Positions 61,901 through 64,000 of a stretch of 64,000 bases of DNA are shown piece after piece. The notes below the pieces were generated by a model. The model had not been told where the DNA came from. It worked only from the letters and a program-made list of their open reading frames with translations, and searched no databases. Each line of letters starts with the position of its first letter. The stretch's first letter is position 1. The DNA is taken from NCBI GenBank assembly GCA_001599355.1, contig BCGQ01000001.1, positions 2,297,135-2,361,134 of the forward strand, in the 5' to 3' direction. The stretch comes from Nakazawaea peltata (taxonomy: Eukaryota > Ascomycota > Pichiomycetes > Alaninales > Pachysolenaceae). A program made the position numbers and the translations under genes.

Positions 61901-64000
61901 GGAATACGTTGGGAGATTCTGGAGAAGAGCTTCTCTCAGAGGATGTTCTACGAACAGACCCAAACCCTCTTAAAGAGTCTACAGTTTTAGCACCCTGTTC
62001 CTCTTGATCTACCATATTCAATTGTCTGGTTACGGAATGGACAATTGGGGAAATTGGCATATCTCGAAGGAGTTCAGTGAGAATTGAATTATGTGCTGAT
62101 GATGATACTCGTTTTATCAACCCCAAGAGGCCAATTAAATCATCATTATGAGAAGAGGTGTCTCTCAAAATGGTATTCAAATAGTTGTTAAGGTGATTTC
62201 TAAGAATTAGGTTCTGCTTTTGGCATGAGAATTGCGAGTGAGTTAGCTCCGTAGTTCTGATTAGCAATTCTAACCTATGAATCTTCATGGATGAATCCCA
62301 TTTACTTGCTGACAGTATGATATGCTCCACTAATTGGGTATCATTAGCATCTACAGTGAGATTTGATATTGAGTACTCAATATCAGGACTAATTAACAGG
62401 GACTGTACGTTAGGTTTCTGTAACATGAACTCTCTTAACTCGTCATACACCATCCATCTCTCATTGAACTCAAGTAGTGGTCCTTCATACTGGGAAGAAG
62501 ATATCTCTGAGTCAATTTTCAACAGTTGGGCACCCAAAAGCCATGCTAATGTCAAGGCAAGTAAATTGTAGTCTGAAAACGAAACCGAAGTTACTTGATC
62601 CCATCTCGAAAGAAGCCAGTCTTGAATCTTCAGTCTTAAAATTCCCAGTGATGAGATCTGAGCTGTTGAAATACAATTCTCGGTCAGAATACGGAACCAA
62701 AAGTAACACGAGTGTTTGCTAAGAACATTAGGACCATTGACTTCAGCTAATTGAAGAACAGAGTGAACTAATCGTTGAGATTCTTGATCCATGGATCTAT
62801 CACTATGTCCTAATCTACAAATCTCTAAAATGGTACTGATTACACTACAGGCTACATCACTTACTAGGGCTCCTCTCATCATATCCATAGCATATCTGAA
62901 TACACGATTAATCTCAGAATTGTCGATATGTTGATGATTTTTAGTAAAAGTTGAGAGGTGGTGATCTAAAATTATGGCTTCTCGTGAACAAAGGAAAGCC
63001 CAAAATGTCACTTCTGGTATTTGAGATTCAAATAATCCAAGAATATCTTGATATACTTCATTGAGATGCACGTTTAGATCGGTACAAGATGCTAATGCAA
63101 ATGTCAAAACTTGTAAAAAGACTACCGGCAGATTGTCATGAGTCGATGAGTCTTTGAACAGTTTTAAAGCTGACCAAAATGAATTCTGGCCCTTTAATAA
63201 ATCTGAAAATGAATCGATAGTAGAATTTTGTAACTTTTGACGTTTTACCAGGGGATACAGCCCGTCTCCGTCGTCATTCAAACTCATAAATATGTCTTCA
63301 TCATGCAAAATGTAATACTCCGTCATTAAAAGGTATATGCCTCTTCTTAAGAGCCAGGCCTTGTCTGAGGAAGTGGTTTTCTTCAAACCAAAATGCAGAA
63401 ACTGGAACCAATTGGTTTCCAGGGGGTTATTCAGGGGAATTATTTGTATAGATACATCATCGGGTTCCAATTTGTAGTCATTATTCCCACTGATCAGAAA
63501 TTCGAGAAGTTTGGCAACCAAGGTATTCAAATCTTGATCCAAATAGTTATCTATACTATTATTAGTAGAGTCTTGGAATTCGAAATGGGAACTAAGACTC
63601 CAATTGTCTCCTAATTGTCTATTGAACCCGATCAAATTGATGAAGGGAGGAATAATATTGATGAACAACACTATCTGAGTTCTAATACTTTCAAAAGAAA
63701 TGAAGGTAAGTCCATTTATCAACCGGATCCCCATTCGACTCAATGCATATGCGTATTTTATATCTCTTGCTGATAAAGATAGAATCAATTGGTTGATAAT
63801 TCGAAATACTGAGAGTAATAAGAGAGACTCTTTCCTGCTATTGAGAAATGATCGAGCGTAGAATCGGCTAACAAGACTGTAGATCTTGGGGATATAACCA
63901 AACCTTGGTTCAAATAAATAAAGTGGTACCGATGATCTTTCAGGAAAACAGATCTGAAGAATTACATTGAAGAACTCAGCAAGAGTCTTATCTGAATCGA
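55992..64000 (-). CDS. TEL1: PIKK checkpoint/telomere kinase Tel1 (5' end outside window)
   Basis: ATM-type kinase recruited by MRX to double-strand breaks and short telomeres. The frame is open from the stop at 55992 to the window end, so the N-terminus is missing; about 2,670 residues are visible (yeast Tel1 is 2787). A long HEAT-repeat solenoid is followed by a FAT domain. The kinase domain (about 57000-56130) has GGSDDLRQDAIM, GIGDRHTNNILLD with the catalytic Asp/Asn, and IHIDFGITFDQG as the metal-binding DFG. IPETVPFRLTRDIVDG is typical of ATM/Tel1 rather than Mec1/Tor. The FATC end is RLACIYLGWSPFY. A TTG-initiated start at 63788 would be an artefact. Confidence 0.95.
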   Translation of the reverse strand, partial: DSDKTLAEFFNVILQICFPERSSVPLYLFEPRFGYIPKIYSLVSRFYARSFLNSRKESLLLLSVFRIINQLILSLSARDIKYAYALSRMGIRLINGLTFISFESIRTQIVLFINIIPPFINLIGFNRQLGDNWSLSSHFEFQDSTNNSIDNYLDQDLNTLVAKLLEFLISGNNDYKLEPDDVSIQIIPLNNPLETNWFQFLHFGLKKTTSSDKAWLLRRGIYLLMTEYYILHDEDIFMSLNDDGDGLYPLVKRQKLQNSTIDSFSDLLKGQNSFWSALKLFKDSSTHDNLPVVFLQVLTFALASCTDLNVHLNEVYQDILGLFESQIPEVTFWAFLCSREAIILDHHLSTFTKNHQHIDNSEINRVFRYAMDMMRGALVSDVACSVISTILEICRLGHSDRSMDQESQRLVHSVLQLAEVNGPNVLSKHSCYFWFRILTENCISTAQISSLGILRLKIQDWLLSRWDQVTSVSFSDYNLLALTLAWLLGAQLLKIDSEISSSQYEGPLLEFNERWMVYDELREFMLQKPNVQSLLISPDIEYSISNLTVDANDTQLVEHIILSASKWDSSMKIHRLELLIRTTELTHSQFSCQKQNLILRNHLNNYLNTILRDTSSHNDDLIGLLGLIKRVSSSAHNSILTELLRDMPISPIVHSVTRQLNMVDQEEQGAKTVDSLRGFGSVRRTSSERSSSPESPNVFQYPRIETSEDLTINFIIESFMASRRSNIQIFSECIKAASKLSSNFRLLRSILFILNHKVFDELPLSAETAEVLAELIRVFAERLLSSFEFERNEMIVVVASKLLVQFQHIWVQPNSPVHDDTSDIYLFLKKLIDTKLVFGEQAVRSYYQMVLGTLQNQVETSTDDILDDIVREIPTHDHKYLACSLVGEFNTLFSNQLSSRSSNFYNKIQEMFPAPQESNESAASYCMFMTRLCEQSSQLLSATVFNLTELSHFEHVLPYIQMSLQSLCNYHNIPDRKLLFRTFRVEIFKFWGCYEMDVKKFPFGIFGYAGFSEFILDNYRELVALNFAIGGDYKTMCKMIVETGVNFNQGDTFSDSIPLIVALGYTVSDMKVKIFRVVRGLFSSDSSFKQEMLKSLHLTVFEILKFTETSDEQLIIKLVPGNDQLPHLFSTQDLPPSRLHIYISPATCFEAIKMVIDILYGSNLGMFWNIHHCRFISRRFVLEMELSANSQAIVSSLRRLKMVVSKYPSCFYHEEVLKIITTGCYRYLDRSELLRSEICGFLVHLWRNSQAMSELSVYVSCLASVFSRLIDPQCRDEHLVQELTAWVSEFLPLDSHILSIVLQYFKSQTPIIDPQEICNLLEQDISKLDLNKGQDFLVLISSLFEFCPEFDQAMNHSTQISAKVATCLFDHDGVSSQNFKLWKARCLGDFYLAQGDIPSISKDNMDLVGLYEQNFDLCVSLDSVLLSIARLEGLTFAESNCIDYMLGVLIWKLKNHDLDENIINYTSCFKHYEGLLVPMESRRSIVLMDTIIESKFVYSGSVIDLALRMETMDHFISAVCQAILYELRSVAPLVEIIQSVIIRLPQIAPKILLHLVTFYTYFVKEAPSKIQQLVSKFYSLPRNDVSDEYKKLFLEVVLVLRIGSQRKPKIYQYLYESIDIQAVYSDAISLGYPETALMLLENHFSEPSRRQNDLWKQERSQLSEIYKGLDDWTDLQYGLPLEPTFQYGMNLLNMDKKNLWTNVQFNSGLFDIGNSSGSKMVESSLSVGLNGISKLIDQNTLGNESVRSPDQTYEWAWKLNQWNIPINENVNSENGIIYKTLKQMYDSPEISAQIPSKSLQDLIDFKGVFLDHKNSKDQALKAKSWLRSLSAISNIERLLTGSQPYDVRNFTWVKTAELSDFENILLTRRALLEFVNHKEESPLSLVSLLADLSVYGEITRSHNDTQRSINSALYFNHIVDTKREVFGSDLIQYVSKALKFQLAATFWAQGETGFPVAVLQDIIKKDRKINLESIYSPSQSSSLVNLSNPLLDLSIPYISAMIVKWSSESRQESYSSLINNYLEEIEGVSPSNDTSASKVYHHFATFCNNFLRQESLEQDVQKLSQLILTKTRELQKLKEFYDNRRNTKEERSAAKSKYAIIHRLRSHDKEELQHLTTNRDRFVENALLFYLKGLAVSEEYDDTDVDRFCGLWLEYFNLEVSSLVVLNLIKHIPSFKFIPWVSQLMSRLSNESTGFQRILVPLLEKLSYMHPYHCLYLLKSLRLHMNIQTTDSSIISRAAASEKLWISLSSRDHKFYEQILEPIDHFCEASIQISNEKLGKIAEVPITKLESSEFWEKELALHLLPILTRAIPVLKDCDYSSVPHVISCDPILRVATSGISRPKIMTFNLSNGEKHKTLFKGGSDDLRQDAIMIQVFEKVNQMFQNYKDTRKRHLRVRTYKVVPLGPQAGIIEHVLDSVTLNDILRPLHEKKDKIRLENARSSMKKVERGSLSDRIKLFHSITERISPVMRSYFFDNFLNSEDWFNSKVTYTRGVAVTSFVGYILGIGDRHTNNILLDKRTGEPIHIDFGITFDQGRRLPIPETVPFRLTRDIVDGFGITGPEGCFYKTSEHVLGVLRLESERIMDVLKILKYDPLYSWTLSPIRKQKLQEQGDMNDYQDIEATDAIEGVRAKLNLNNLTVEATVRELTQQAIDPERLACIYLGWSPFY

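Overview
The window is a gene-dense stretch of nuclear chromosome from a budding yeast (Saccharomycotina). Nearly every gene is single-copy housekeeping. Introns are short and mostly 5'-proximal, with GTAAGT/GTATGT/GTGAGT donors and TACTAAC branch sites. No tRNA, rRNA, CRISPR, retroelement or intact mobile element was seen. The most informative signal is the genetic code. At eleven conserved protein positions the CTG codon sits where orthologues (recalled from memory, mainly S. cerevisiae) have alanine, for example the ALYDY motif of the Sho1 SH3 domain, PIPAG of Cbf5, CSADHTAR of Lst8 and three sites in Sis1. This points to the CUG-Ala clade (Pachysolen, Nakazawaea, Peterozyma). Every Leu at a CTG codon in a standard-code translation of this window should be read as probable Ala.

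Layout. 1-7.1 kb: a Sat4/Hal4 kinase cut by the window edge, twice-interrupted RVS161, and a full SCAP/Scp1 sterol sensor, which S. cerevisiae lacks. 7.1-17.2 kb: ARO8, a Snf6-like gene, GPI13, NPR3 and an unknown zinc-ribbon protein sharing a repeat-filled upstream region with NPR3. 17.3-22.2 kb: MEP2 with a long GATA-site upstream region, then an Ldb16-like gene next to the three-exon VMA9. 22.4-30 kb: STP22, CBF5, SIS1 and LST8, then a SET/MYND gene whose 3' end overlaps LST8. 30-38.9 kb: an RFX factor, a domesticated CENP-B/pogo-type transposase gene, a Whi5/Nrm1-like repressor and SEN2 with a probable 5'-UTR intron. 39-50 kb: LCL2, SCS2 (614-nt intron), MAP2, MRP21, AVT7, SHO1, a small membrane protein, CDC27 and an unknown 149-aa gene. 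50-64 kb: an alpha-arrestin, a doubtful ORF, a TM9/Emp70-family gene, LSM4 and TEL1, whose 5' end lies outside the window.

Several genes touch nitrogen and TOR signalling (NPR3, MEP2, LST8, ARO8). MEP2 and ARO8 both carry upstream GATAAG sites, as expected for nitrogen catabolite control. SIS1 has a perfect heat-shock element, CBF5 has RRPE-like boxes, and MluI cell-cycle boxes lie upstream of the Nrm1-like gene. These are predictions from motif and family. Splice models were built by hand from donor, branch and acceptor motifs plus protein continuity.
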